DNA of 64,000 bases from assembly GCA_028554755.1 (NCBI GenBank), contig JAPTOF010000016.1, positions 2,765,001 to 2,829,000 on the forward strand. The letters run 5' to 3'. A program made the translations under genes and the position numbers. A model generated the notes under the pieces. The model was given only the letters and a program-made list of their open reading frames with translations, ran no database searches and was not told the origin of the DNA. Of the stretch, positions 12,601 to 23,820 are shown piece after piece. Source of the stretch: Cordia subcordata (taxonomy: Eukaryota > Streptophyta > Magnoliopsida > Boraginales > Cordiaceae). Positions within the stretch are counted from its first letter, which is position 1, and each line of letters begins with the position of its first letter.

Positions 12601-15600
12601 GACAATATCTGATGGAAACAACTTTAGAGTCCGTGGCAAGAACTTCTGTTATGACAAGTCAAAGGTTTTAAATTGACTGCTTTTTCCCTGAAGATATATT
12701 ATATTCTTGCTCTTTCATTCAGGTCACAGCATATTTCTCAACTTGCTCTAATTTTATTTTCTCTTTGAAGACTCCTGCTGGTAAACATCTTATGGATCTT
12801 GTTGCTGTAGACTGGCTAAAAGATACAAAAAGAATGGATCATGTTGCTTATCGCCGTAGTTGTGCTGCACAGGTAATTTCTGAAATTCAGTTTTAGTTCT
12901 ACTAATATTTTATATCCATATGAATGATGTCATCAGAGTGCTCTGTGAACAAAGGAACATAATTTCCTATTCAATAGTGCATTTGCGGAAGTATGTCTAG
13001 GGACAACTAATTATTGTTTGATTGTTGGAAATGATAATTATTAGTTTATTTTTGTTATTATTAATTGGAAAAGCAGAAAGAAAGGTACTTCTCCCTGATA
13101 TTTTATTGACCACCCAAAAGAATTGTACAAAAATAGAGGGGACTTAGTTACCAAAACTCCAAGTCTACTCCTGTCATGAATGGTTGACATGCCAACCATT
13201 AATACAATTGAAAGAATGTAACAATATAAATGCAATGCTAGAAGGGAAAGGACCCCTTTTTTTCTACCATCATCACACTAATGCACAAAAGGAAACAAAC
13301 CAATGCAAAATTACATTGACACATCTACCTAATCAAACCCATGAAATAGGGCAACCCCCTCCTATCAACTCTTAGAATGCCTCTTAACCTCTTCAATGTA
13401 GGATCTGAATAGATCACCTTCAATCCAACAGAATGAGCAACCTCATTTGCTATCTGAATTTTGGGTGATAATTGTTAGTTGCAATTACCTTTTCGAAGAC
13501 ATTAATCACTCAACGTATTCTTACAAACAATAAAAATAGACTATTTTTTCAACTTCCATTATACATGATGACACATTCCAGATTGATATTACAACCAAAC
13601 TCCTAGAAATTGTTGAGTTCTTTCTTACTATCCTTTTCTTTCTGTTTACTCGCTAATGAGATAGCAACATGAGCTACAATCAATTATCGTGGTGCCCTGT
13701 TCACAAATCTTTCTTCATGAAGGGGAATATGGGCTGTCTGAGTCTGTAGATAACTCCTTGAAAGCTCTATTTAACTTTCTTTTTAGATTAGGTGCTGTTC
13801 AAGAATGGGATGTTTGACAGAAAAGAACTGTTTTCTAGCTGATGTAGTAGTTCGCTGAAGTGATCATTTGCAAATTGTGAAAGTTTGGACTTGAAAGGGC
13901 TAAAATTCTCTAGTCTAAGATACGCATACAAGGATTAATGACCCTGCACCTAATTTTATATTTGGTTGCAAATTCTTTTATACTTCATTCGTAAGCATGT
14001 ATAGTCATCTTGTGGACTATGTTTGTAGGAGCTGCAATGTACATAAATACAAATTCAGTTGTAATCTATTTGCAAAAATTAAAATTTCACCCAAAATTCT
14101 ATTTAAATAAAGTCTGATCTTTTAATGTACAGATCTTACCAGTTAATTTACCAGCTTTGCAAAAAAGAAATCTACTGCAATATATTTTTTGGCATGTTAA
14201 CGACATTGATGGAGTTCTTATGCAGTTCTTTTCCCAAACTTTAACAATCATGTTCATCAATGATATCAAGTTCATAGTATCTTCAACTAAAATCAGTGTG
14301 GTGTACCATGTCGTAGTAACCATGATGCACTGTAATTAAAATGTTACCGTTAAAGCTAAAGACATGCACTTGTTACAATGCATTGCACTGAAGGTAACAT
14401 TGCATTACTGTAATATCGACATGTATTTGTGAGTTCATCAAAATTGGTTTAGTCTAAGTACAAATTTAATCTACTTTTCAGTAAAGCCTTAAATGAAAGA
14501 AGATCATTAGGACGTTAACTAACAAATCAAAGCACAACTCAAGTTAGAAAGAAGTTAACTTGCAATATCTATTTTTTGTATTAAAAGAATCCTTCTTTTT
14601 GGGTCAGAAAAAGAATGCCTTCTAGTTCTCATATATGTTGTCTAGCATTTCTATATGATGTTATCTTCACTTTACTTTTGTATACTCTTAACAACATTCA
14701 TTTATCCTACATTTTGAAATGTTGCCGAGTATAAAGCAGAAACGAACATGGTGAACTTTACACATTTACAAAATCAAATTTTTTGATCTTTCTATGCAAC
14801 CAAAGTTAATATTAATGTTGGCTATAACGTACACTTGTATGCTTCTGTAAATTCAACCCATTGGTGACAGACAGTATATCAACATAAGCAAACCTTATTT
14901 TTATTTTACAAAAAGGATATTAATAGTAAATAGACATGGACCCCAAAAAAGAAAAAGCCAACACCAAAAAGTAGTCATAAATGCATCATCATTTAAAGCA
15001 TGGAAAGAATACTCTTCTAAGAATAATATACATGTAGAGAAGTCATTTGCATTTACAATGCTATAAACTATGCCATGCATCATGCCTCAAAATTCATTTG
15101 CATTTCCTATCCTAAAAAGGAGCTGAAGTTCTGATGTGTCAAGTTATGATACATTCTCAAGGTTGATGTGTCAAGCTGTGGTATCACTTCTTTGGCTTTA
15201 CTATATATATAGATAGAGATATAGATATAATAAATAGAATGGATGGTTCACCGAGGCAGCTTTAACTTTTGTGGATCTTTTTCATGTATATGATTTGATC
15301 TCTGCTTGTCAGTTTAAATAACCTGGGTTGGGAAAAGGGTGGGGTCTTCTGGTTAGCCACAAATGAAATTGCCTCACTCTTACAAGTAGTCTTATGTATT
15401 TTTGGCTGCTTCTTCCAGTAAACATGGATGCCATTTTTTATTAGCATGCCATTTTTTCTGATAAGAACATCTTACTGTTGGTCATTATTTGTATGTGTTA
15501 TGTTACAGGTTGCCTCAGAGAAAGGGCTTTTCTCTTTGGTTGTAAATTTGCAAGTAAGTTTATGTACCAAACATTTTCAATCTTAAGCTGAGGGCATCTG

Positions 15601-18600
15601 ATTGTATTTGGAGAGATAACCTTTGTGTTCTTAAAAGGTACCTGGATCAACACACTACAGCATGGTCTTCTATTTTGTGACAAAGGAATTAGTTCCTGGA
15701 TCTCTCTTACAACGATTTGTTGATGGGGATGATGAGTTCCGTAACAGTAGGCTGAAGCTTATCCCTTCAGTGCCCAAGGTATTTCTCTTTCTGACCTTTT
15801 ACAATCCATTTCTATGTCACACTGGCGTTCTTTCTTTGCAAACAATTACAGAACTTTAGCCAACATAAGTGGAATGAGATTGAAATGGGCGACACTAGTA
15901 CAGTGCCTTTATCTAGTGTCCTCTGGTTTACATGGTAAGAGTGAAACAGAGAAGGAGAGAATGCTCTGCTATCATGCTTGGATCCTCTTTGTTTTGAGGA
16001 TTGCAAATCACAGAAACACCTTGGAGGATGACTGTAGAACTGAATTTGATTTGGATAAAGAAATCAAGGCTATAGCAGGCTCCAAAGGCAACTATGAAGT
16101 GGATCTAAAGTTGGAATGACAGAAAGCTATGCATGTCTTCACCTAACATTATTTGAATGTTCTATTTATTCACAAGTAGTGCAATGGACAGCTGAGTTAG
16201 AAATTACCCTGTAAATGTATCAGACCCACAGAACAAGAAAACGAGCCACAGAAGATGGTTAGAGAAATTTGTCAACATACGTTGATACCTATGGCTGTTT
16301 AATTAGTAATCAAGTGGATTTCAGGATTTTTTTTTAATCTACGTCATGTTTCTTAGTAAAAGCGTGCAAACAAGTTGCAAATCTTGAAAGTGGGGAGTGT
16401 TAACCATATAATTTGGACAAAGAGAGAGATTGACATCTTTTGTGAAGAAAATAAGCTCATCAAACGGCAGAAGGAAGCTAGCATTAGTTCCAAGTTGCTC
16501 TAACTCTCTCTAGGCTATCAGCTTTTCGAAATTTTAACTTCTAAATGGTTCTTGTGCCACCGAAATGAAGACTTTGAATGATTTGCAAAAGTTGGATCAT
16601 GTATAGGTAGAATAATCACGTTAAGAAGGATGCAAGTACATTATTTTTTTCATCATGCTGCCTCTTACCATTTTGCAGTATCCTAAATAGAGAAGGGGAA
16701 TGGGGATGCATTTTGACTGAGCAAGCAAGCAACTCTCAGGTCATCTGTCATTCTTCTGTTAATGAGTTTGCGAGTTATTTTTCACGGGTGTGGCTTTGAT
16801 ATTGCCAACCTAATCAATTGTTGCTGAGAGAGGAAACAGACATGGCAAGATTTTGGAAAATATTTGCACTCCCACAATGTATTTACCGTACAAGTTCCTG
16901 TCACTTGAATGAATGGATACTATTACCTTGCATGGCGCCTTTCAAGAACAATTCCAGGAGGCCCATTAGGCCAAAGAAGAGAATTCTTTGACAGTGTATG
17001 AGCCATGGTAACTACTAGCCACTGTTGGTGTGTCACTGTGAGGCGCCTACTAAGAATCTAAGATGTTATGCCTGTCCTTATGGAAGAGATGGAGGTTAAG
17101 ACGGTGCCAGCAGCATAGTGGTGATTGTGCTTTGGACGCAGTGAAGTGGTCTAGCCTGGTCAGAATGTCAGATTGCAGCATCCTGAGATCCCATGGTTGC
17201 CCTTACTTTGTGAGGCACCTTTTGGGACAAAACCATGAGGTCATTGGGTCAAAGCAGATAATACCTAGGAGGTGTATGGGATCGGATTGTTACATTAATA
17301 GGTTTCTTCCCAATTAGTTATTATCATTACCATTTAAAGCAAAAGAAAACTCATGCAAGCTGGATGGGTCTCATTGTTGCGCTCGACTGTTCAACTGTTT
17401 CTTGTTGGGGGTTTCTTGGCAACCTGAGAATGCTCATCATCTGATTATGCTCCTTGATTTTGAGGTCTTCCATTGGTCTCTGTTCACTCAAAAAAAGGAG
17501 TGAAGTACTCCGGCAGATGCAACTAGAGATCAAGTTCTTTTCTTTTTCTTTCTAAATTAAGAGGATAGAAAAGAAAGAACACTTTTCAGAAAATTATATT
17601 TTCAAATGCCAAATTGCCAGTGATTAATGAGTAACGGAGTAGTGAACCAGGAAGAAGTATCTGTAGGTTGAGTTCCTTTACTGCATGAGATTTTTTTGTT
17701 CCCCAATCAATGGATACAGTTGTTGTTATCAGGTCCTGATCAAACATCATTATCCATCAAAATTTCTAAGCAGTTTGTTCATTCTGTCAACATTGAGTAC
17801 TCTGTATAGTGTCGTTTGCTTTCCTGGATTGCAGTGTGTATATGTGGATTTGATCATCTTTTGTACTTGTGCACAATTGCATTTGCTTCTCCGGCATGCA
17901 GTGATGTTAACTTTCATGTCTCTCCGGACAGCCAATACCCGTTAATTTCTGAAAATATGTCTGGTCAGCTGCCAATATGCCTATAGATGTCCATTATGCG
18001 TCTTACCTTCCATATACCAGTTAATTTTCCTCTCATGATTTTGTTGGTCACTTTGAATGTATATGTTCTGTTAGACCAGTCACATGGATAAATTTCCAAT
18101 GCAGCTATACATTTCAAGCTTTTGTTGCACCTGTTATTGCGCCTTATCTGAACTTCTTATGTTATATTGTGTTATGCATTTCAAACTCATTCTTGTAGGG
18201 CTCATGGATTGTGCGCCAAAGTGTTGGAAGCTCTCCTTGTCTACTTGGAAAAGCAATCGACTGCAACTATTTCCGTGAATCCAAATATCTGGAAGTAAAC
18301 ATATATCCATTTTTAAAATGAATATATTCAAGCATCCATTTCCCCCTCCACTTGCAAAAATCTTTGAACTTTTCAGTAGCAGTATGGTAATGCTTTTCTT
18401 ATTCTTTTGTAGATTGATGTTGATATTGGTTCTTCCACTGTGGCAAATGGAGTTTTAGGGCTTGTAATCGGCGTAATTACGACACTAGTAGTTGATATGG
18501 CTTTCCTTGTACAGGTATACCAACACGCACTTTTTTAGTGCTTCATCTCAAGCCGCTGCTTGTTATTTATCGACCTTATGCTGATGTCGTTATTTTTAAC

Positions 18601-18734
18601 GTTCCTCTAATCAGGGAAATACCCCGGATGAGTTGCCAGAACGGCTTATTGGTGCAGTTCGTGTTTGTCACCTAGAATTGTCCACGGCCATTGCTTCGGA
18701 TCTGGATTCTGATCAACCAGACTCCGCCAAATAG
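641..18734 (+). CDS. EDR2: EDR2-like PH-START-DUF1336 lipid-binding protein, 5' partial, 21 exons
   Basis: Family knowledge: EDR2 proteins carry PH, START and C-terminal EDR2_C/DUF1336 domains, and Arabidopsis EDR2 negatively regulates powdery-mildew-induced cell death. Exons by eye: 641-715, 2330-2386, 4273-4338, 4544-4647, 7227-7294, 7383-7499, 7606-7646, 7780-7880, 9119-9214, 10148-10212, 10308-10379, 10554-10709, 12069-12301, 12378-12417, 12510-12664, 12771-12872, 15509-15553, 15638-15778, 18199-18294, 18413-18514, 18615-18734 (stop TAG). They sum to 2052 nt in one frame, 683 residues; the missing first exon should hold about 46 more, giving the family's usual 720-730. The first three exons are the C-terminal half of the PH domain, exons 7383 to 12301 the START region, and exons 12510 to 18734 DUF1336. 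An acidic run (MDEDSDDEED) links the last two. All introns are GT-AG and no exon is broken, so the gene looks intact. It could be either EDR2 or its paralogue EDR2L. Confidence 0.95.
2767..3385 (+). repeat. Tandem duplication of about 144 bp in EDR2 intron 2, second copy split by a solo LTR
   Basis: Copy 1 runs from about 2767 to 2892 and copy 2 from about 2911. Both contain 'gcattcttagt', 'ttcatggtt' and 'ggcaccctta' in the same order. Copy 2 stops at 2989 and resumes at 3324-3385, where it again matches the end of copy 1 (tggttta.tttg..aaagattg). The interruption is the LTR listed separately, so the duplication is older than the LTR insertion. Confidence 0.75.
2990..3323 (-). mobile_element. 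Solo LTR, probably Copia-type, reverse orientation, in EDR2 intron 2
   Basis: The 334-bp block starts TGTGGAAAA and ends CTTCAACA, the TG...CA ends of an LTR. It is flanked by the perfect 5-bp direct repeat GCATT (2985-2989 and 3324-3328), a standard LTR-retrotransposon target duplication. On the minus strand it contains a TATA-like CCTATAAATAGG stretch followed by a typical R/U5-like region, so its promoter points against EDR2. No second LTR, primer site or coding region is present, which fits a solo LTR left by LTR-LTR recombination. The surrounding intron repeat reads straight through when the LTR is skipped. Confidence 0.85.
5480..6010. repeat. Possible transposon-derived stretch in EDR2 intron 4
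   Basis: The intron segment is rich in short inverted motifs around 'gttcatgaac' and 'gttcagttagtgaac' (about 5827-5880), with further 'gctcatgaatgctcagttcatgtgaac' type words near 5960-5990. This is typical of degenerate transposon ends but no clear terminal repeats or target duplication could be drawn. Slightly upstream, two imperfect copies of an 80-bp segment (about 4988-5070 and 5269-5350, sharing 'acattcttttgt' and 'agagtt') lie in the same intron. Confidence 0.3.
9292..9568. mobile_element. MITE with long terminal inverted repeats in EDR2 intron 9
   Basis: The outer arms (about 9294-9330 and 9532-9567) are inverted copies sharing TCTTATTTTAAGAT and a CTATTG block. Inside them, positions 9354-9380 and 9483-9509 are perfect 27-base inverted repeats. 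The element is about 275 bp, AT-rich and non-coding, and the outermost bases read like the G/T-rich ends (tgtgtttgg) of hAT or Harbinger MITEs. I could not define a target-site duplication, so the superfamily is open. Confidence 0.75.
13075..13480 (-). mobile_element. 5'-truncated LINE 3' end, reversed, in EDR2 intron 16
   Basis: Read on the minus strand this segment gives a short frame with the C-terminal end of a plant LINE RNase H-type region (ANEVAHSVGL near 13430-13455), then a stop and a 3' UTR-like tail ending 'caataaaatatcagggagaa' at about 13085-13110. The same 3' signature (aataaaatccagggagaa) ends the larger LINE at 38620-38645. No reverse transcriptase part is present, as expected of a 5'-truncated copy. 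It lies against the direction of the host gene. Confidence 0.7.
15779..18198 (+). other. Large EDR2 intron (2.4 kb) with no recognised gene
   Basis: This intron separates two in-phase DUF1336 exons. It holds open frames of 84-101 codons, none with a domain I recognise. The segment about 16950-17320 is richer in G and C than its surroundings and has phrases (ccatgaggtcattgggtcaaag) that resemble LTR-retrotransposon flanks common in dicot genomes, but no terminal structure could be drawn. Confidence 0.5.
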
Positions 18735-19130
18735 ATCAGAAGCTTACCGAGTTTTCATAAAGTTAATTGTTTAGATACGCATGTTTCTTTCCCAATTTGC
18801 TTTGATCAATTACACCTTTTCTTCTCTTAATCCAATGATCTCTTTTTGTTAAGTCTCATCATGTTACATGTTAGAGATCTCAGTACGAAAAGCTGGGAAG
18901 AATTTGTAAGTATGCATTAACACCACTTAAAATCTCTCCGTCAAAAAGGAAGATTGTCCTTGTTAGAGAGGCTACAAGTGAAAATATAGCAGCCTTCACA
19001 AACTCGGGCTACCATAAATACAAAAGGGCAACTATTTAAAATAAAGTGCGCCTTACACGTTACAACAATAGTATTATAAGATGAAAAATACAGAAAAAAA
19101 AAAGAAAAAGAAAAAAGATATCATCCTCAA
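18735..19130. other. Convergent 3' spacer between the EDR2-like gene and the UGT
   Basis: About 400 bp of AT-rich DNA between two genes that point towards each other. It should hold the 3' UTRs and poly(A) sites of both. I see no other feature apart from an A-rich run at about 19082-19118, upstream of the UGT stop codon on the plus strand. Confidence 0.7.
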
Positions 19131-20789
19131 TCAAGAGCGACGCGATGTCTGCAACAACTGAACAAATGCCTTGAGAGAAGCAGCAGAACTTGCTGGAAAA
19201 CCCTGCTGGAATTTATACCCAATAGCCATTGCTTGCTTGTGAACCTCTTCATCATCCATCAACATGTCAATACCTTGCTTTATTTCATCCTTTTTCATTG
19301 TAGCAAACGGATCATCACTTCTCAATAGAGTGTGGCCTATTTTAATATTGTTAACTACCAATTTTGCATTGTAGAATTGGTCACCCCTGATTGGCCATGC
19401 TAGGATTGGCACTCCACGCCCCACAGCTTCAACTGTGGAGTTCCAACCACAATGTGATAAAAATCCACCTAGTGATGGGTGGCTCAAGATCAACAACTGT
19501 GGTGCCCAACCCTTTATTATCAGCCCTCTTCCACCAACTTTTTCATCCAAGCCGTTTGGGTGATAGCCTTCCTCCTTAGCTACTGGATAGGCTCTTTGAC
19601 CCAATATACTACGGGGCGGTCCCGGCATTCCCGAGCCGGGCTGAATCACCCATATGAATGGCCGGTTTGACTCCTCTAATGCGTTGGCTAATTCAGCATA
19701 TTCTTCCAAGGTTGGTCCAACCTCACTCCCAAAAGACACATATAGGACTGATTTCCTTGGCTTTGAGTCCAACCAGTTCAGCACTTGATCTTCTGTGACA
19801 CTTGATTCCTTGTTTGATCTGACCTCATGATCATGAATGACCGAACCGGCTGATTCCCAATACTGCTCCGGTAACATTGGGCCCACGCCCCAGACCGGTT
19901 TTCCAATCTGATTAGACATGTACGTGATAAATAGACCGTCTAGATCATCACACGTGTTGAGCAATAATGCCATAGACCCTTCAGCTTGTTCCCACCACGG
20001 GGCATGTCTACCCGGTTCGGGAGGGCCGAATCTCCTTAGACCCGGTGGTCCCCTTTCTGGACCCGGTCTATCTGGCCTGCCTCTGCCAGCTGGACTCATC
20101 CTGTGGTGGTACCTCTTAATATCTGTATAACTCAAAGCCATATCTTCGGGTAACCCAGGAAAAATTCGGGTCTCACCCGGTTTCATATCATCAGCGTTGG
20201 CTTTCCATTTTGCATACTCCATGGCAGAAGTACACGCACCAGAAGTGAAAAAAGAAACAACGGGTATGTTTAGCTTCACGAACATGTCTCTGCTCCAGTG
20301 CATCATCACATCAATCACTACACACGCCGGTCGGGTCTGACCCGAATTAGCATATCTTTCGGACAAGAAGGATTCAAGCCCCAGAAAAAGAGGCCGGCGC
20401 GGCCGATGCAACTGCGGGTAAGACCCGGGTCCACTCCCGGGTCGGTCCCGACCCGGATGAGTGTTTCTTCCCCAAGGGCCAGGCCCAACCCCTCTATTAT
20501 GCTGATGATGCCGAGCTGGGTATGGCCGAGACTGACCCTCGGATCCGGGATCTGACGGGGGGACTTGGTCAGCCACCTGTGGTGGTGGTGGTGGGGATGA
20601 GTTGGGCAGTTCAACCACTTCAATAAAAGGGTGGTGATCAAAGGTGGAGGGTACAGATGAGGATAAGTTGGAAGGTATGATAAAAATGGCTTTGAAGTTG
20701 TGAGAAGCAAGATGTTTGCATAGTTCCATGCACGGGAAAAGATGGCCCTGACCAAAAAATGGTATCACCAAAATCTCTCCTAAAGCCAT
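19131..20789 (-). CDS. Family 1 UDP-glycosyltransferase with Pro/Arg/Gly-rich insertions
   Basis: Plant UGTs move a sugar from UDP-sugar to small acceptors such as phenolics or terpenoids, usually in the cytosol; the acceptor cannot be read from sequence. The single-exon frame gives 552 residues, longer than the usual 450-500. The N-terminal acceptor domain has GQGH with candidate catalytic His16; Asp160 in CVVID is the likely partner of the His-Asp dyad. The C-terminal PSPG box covers residues 428-471 (WAPQ...HCGWNS...RGDQ), with Trp at position 22 and Gln at position 44, which favours UDP-glucose. The extra length comes from low-complexity insertions at residues about 71-135 and 230-264, made of P, R, G and H. 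DNA there is much more GC-rich than its neighbours. No stop or frameshift is seen. The start is the first ATG, 44 bases after a TATA-like box. Confidence 0.92.
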   Translation of the reverse strand: MALGEILVIPFFGQGHLFPCMELCKHLASHNFKAIFIIPSNLSSSVPSTFDHHPFIEVVELPNSSPPPPPQVADQVPPSDPGSEGQSRPYPARHHQHNRGVGPGPWGRNTHPGRDRPGSGPGSYPQLHRPRRPLFLGLESFLSERYANSGQTRPACVVIDVMMHWSRDMFVKLNIPVVSFFTSGACTSAMEYAKWKANADDMKPGETRIFPGLPEDMALSYTDIKRYHHRMSPAGRGRPDRPGPERGPPGLRRFGPPEPGRHAPWWEQAEGSMALLLNTCDDLDGLFITYMSNQIGKPVWGVGPMLPEQYWESAGSVIHDHEVRSNKESSVTEDQVLNWLDSKPRKSVLYVSFGSEVGPTLEEYAELANALEESNRPFIWVIQPGSGMPGPPRSILGQRAYPVAKEEGYHPNGLDEKVGGRGLIIKGWAPQLLILSHPSLGGFLSHCGWNSTVEAVGRGVPILAWPIRGDQFYNAKLVVNNIKIGHTLLRSDDPFATMKKDEIKQGIDMLMDDEEVHKQAMAIGYKFQQGFPASSAASLKAFVQLLQTSRRS

Positions 20790-20832
20790 CGTGAATTGGT
20801 TGTGTTTTCAAAGCCTAGCAAACTCCAAATGA

Positions 20833-20840
20833 TTTTTATA
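20833..20840 (-). promoter_or_regulatory. TATA-like box of the UGT gene
   Basis: On the minus strand the sequence reads TATAAAAA, ending 44 bases before the ATG at 20789. The spacing allows only a short 5' UTR, so this is plausible but unproven. Confidence 0.45.
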
Positions 20841-21036
20841 GATTTTGAAAAAGCGGCAAAGTGCTGCAAACTTGGATGCCAAGTAAAGTGAAAGGCCTAA
20901 GGTTTGACTAGTTGGTGGAAAAAGACATTGATTTCTGCAACCAACCCGCCGAAGGAACCTCTACACTTTGCGTACGCGGCTGATAAATGAGGAATCGGCA
21001 ATCAGGTCTGATCCACTTAAAACCGGAACCCGGCTT

Positions 21037-23545
21037 TAATAATTGAATTTTTGAATTTTTGAAATTTAATAGTTGTAACTGAAACAAATTATATTAATAA
21101 TTAAAATTGTTTAATTGAAATTTCTTCGTTTAGTTTTGGTTATTAATTAAAATAACTTTTTTTTTATAAAAATACACATTATTCCAAATTTAATTAAAAT
21201 AACCAAATTACTTTGTAAACATAATAACCGAATTCCAATATTTATCTTCGCAATTCACATTACATATATAAAAGCAGTGCAATACACACACACACACAAA
21301 CTAAATCGAAAATAAACTTGAAAAATAATAATTAAATAATTTTTTTTTAAAAAAAAAGTAGTTATTTGGTTATTAACCCAATTTTGGAGAAATACCCAAA
21401 ACTTGAAATAGCTTAAAGATTGCAACGCCATTTTAAAATAGCTGCTCATTTGGATAATTAAAATAGCCAAGGGAATTATTTTGTTTTTGCTTTCACTTTA
21501 ATAAATAAATGCAAAACACTTTTTAATTATGAGGAGATTATTTGCCAATCTTCGAACCACACACGATCATTTTTTTCTAATAACAATTCCTCCACTTGGG
21601 TTGTGAGGGTAGTTTCAAAAAACCGCTTATTAGCGTAAATCGTAATTCTTGTTTTTCTTTAAATATTTTAATCCAAATATCTGAATATCTGAGTATCTTA
21701 TCTTATTTCCACCCCCGTCTTGTTGAATTCACATCCAATAACGCAAACTTGGAGGTCAAGTAATGTAAAAGGCCTAAGGTTTGACCAGTAGGTTAAGATG
21801 ACATTGATTTGTGCAGACAATCAATTCCAAGGACTTTTTACACTTGCGCACCTTGGACAGCCACGAGCATTAGAGTCCACGTTAGGGGATATATACGGCG
21901 TGCACGCGGCCAACAAATGGGTTACATTTTCATCGGTGTGAATTGACGTCAGTTCACAAAAATATTTATAATTTTTGAACAAAAATTTATATATTAAGCA
22001 CACGAATTTTTAAGTTTAGAACAAAAATTTATAAATCAAGAACAAAATTTTTTACTAAAAATAATTTTTTTAAAAGTATAAATTTTTCTAAAGAACTTGC
22101 AAATTTTTGTAAAATATACAAATTTTTGTTAAAAAATTACAAATCTTTTTTATGGACCGACATTAGTCTACACTAATAAAAGGGTAACCTGCTAACAAAT
22201 AGGGAGTCTGGCATTAGCTCCCTTCGAATTAAAATCGAAACCGAATTCTAACTAGTTTTCGACTCGTTTGATACACGATATGGGATATAAATTTACTGCA
22301 ATCAAAGTAAATAGTTAAAAATATTTCAATAGTTAAAATAGAAAGAAATATAATTGAGCATAATTAACTCGTCTTCAATTATTATACTGTTAATTTGATA
22401 TAATGGGAGAAAAGCGTAGTCACATATAGTCCTTTCAAAGAATTCCAAGAATGTTTGTTTGTTATTTAAACAGAACAAAGATATTTAAACCATTCCATGT
22501 CACTCTATAATTTTCAATGATTTTGAAAAATCAAAATCTGAAACTTGTGTGTTAAGTTACCACTTAATCTAAATGCTTAAATTTATAGAGAGATTATTAG
22601 CTTATTTATTTATTATACTTAACACATCCTCTCACTACAGGCTTGATTTATTAGAGCCTTGCACAAGAACAATTTTAATATTTTTGGGTGACAGTGAGTT
22701 TTGAATCGAAACCATTTAATTTCTGAGTTCTAATACCATAAAAAGTTAGAGGAAATATCTTTGTATGAATATGTGCAGCAGTGGATATGTTTAGGGATGA
22801 AGTTTACAATGTAAGTAGAAGGTAAATATGCAAATCCTTAGAACTATCGACTACATGTCTACTTCAGATGACATAAGACAAGAAGAAAATAGAACTGGTT
22901 GGTTTGGAGCACTAACAATAATAAAATTATAGATAGATTATAGATAAATAGATTATAGTTAATTGAACTTTTGAATTTTTAAAAATTAATAATTGAAACC
23001 GGAACAAACTATATTGATAAACAAAATTATTCAATTGAATTTTCCTGTTCAGATTTGGTTATCAACTAAAATAATTGGATTTTTTAAAAAGAAATCATAC
23101 ATTATTCAAAATAACCAAAAATAATCAAATTCCTTTGTAAATGTAATAACCCAACTCGAATTTGTATCATAACAATTTGCATTATGTACATAGAAGTGGC
23201 AAAAACTTGCCTTTCAACGATGTTCCAACTACAAGAACTGGGGTTTGGCACAGTTTCAGGTTTGATCTCTAACTCGTACTCTGGGTTAAATATCCTATCT
23301 TACCTAGTGGTTGGATTATATGATTAGTCTATCCATTCAAGGTTTAACAATTGGTGATCACATTTCATTGTAAGTTCGGTGATTGAGCTCCGTCAATTAG
23401 ATTTTTCTCGTATAGAAAAAAAATGATACTAACTTATATATATATGAACCTAAACTTGAAAAAAGAACTAAATAATTTTTTTTAAAAAAATTAGTTATTC
23501 AGTTATTAACCGAATTTTCAGAGAAATAATTGAAACTGAACAAAA
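21037..23545. repeat. Two diverged direct copies of an AT-rich repeat
   Basis: Copy 1 (about 21037-21420) and copy 2 (about 22960-23545) share an ordered series of words: 'gaatttttgaattttt' near the start, 'ggttat.aa.taaaataa', then 'aaataattttttttaaaaaa' and 'gttattaacc.aatttt' near the end. Copy 2 has roughly 200 extra bases in the middle. The type of repeat is not identifiable; the stretch between the copies shows no gene. Confidence 0.5.
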
Positions 23546-23699
23546 AGTCAAAATTTTTTATTTTTGATAGCAAAAATCAAATCAAATACAAAAGTAACAA
23601 CAAAATTTTGCATTTCGATTCGACTCAATTCGGTCATATGCGAATAATGCTCACCCTAAGCGGCTTTGATTACGCTTTTGTGCTTTGCTGTTTGGTTTC

Positions 23700-23820
23700 A
23701 CGCATTGTAGCGATGTCACTGCTAAGCCTTCGGAAATTTCTTTTCTTTGTCGTCTGGAAAATTTTCTTTTCTTTGTCACCGCTAAAGCGTTTGGAAATTT
23801 CTTTTCTTTGTCGTCTGTGT
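23700..23820 (+). repeat. Short local tandem repeat
   Basis: The phrase 'ggaaatttcttttctttgtc' occurs at about 23731-23750 and 23790-23810, with a shorter variant (aaattttcttttctttgtc) between them. Each full copy is followed by 'gtctg'. It makes a small cluster of pyrimidine-rich repeats without coding value. Confidence 0.6.

Noticed and set aside
15814..16119. 101-codon frame in the large EDR2 intron
   Set aside because: It lies inside an intron between two well-defined DUF1336 exons, has no recognisable domain and no supporting promoter or splice context.
20318..20755. 145-codon minus-strand frame in another phase over the UGT, considered as evidence of a frameshift
   Set aside because: It does not carry the expected UGT sequence on either side. 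The main frame is open from the start to the PSPG box, so the odd region is better read as a low-complexity insertion.
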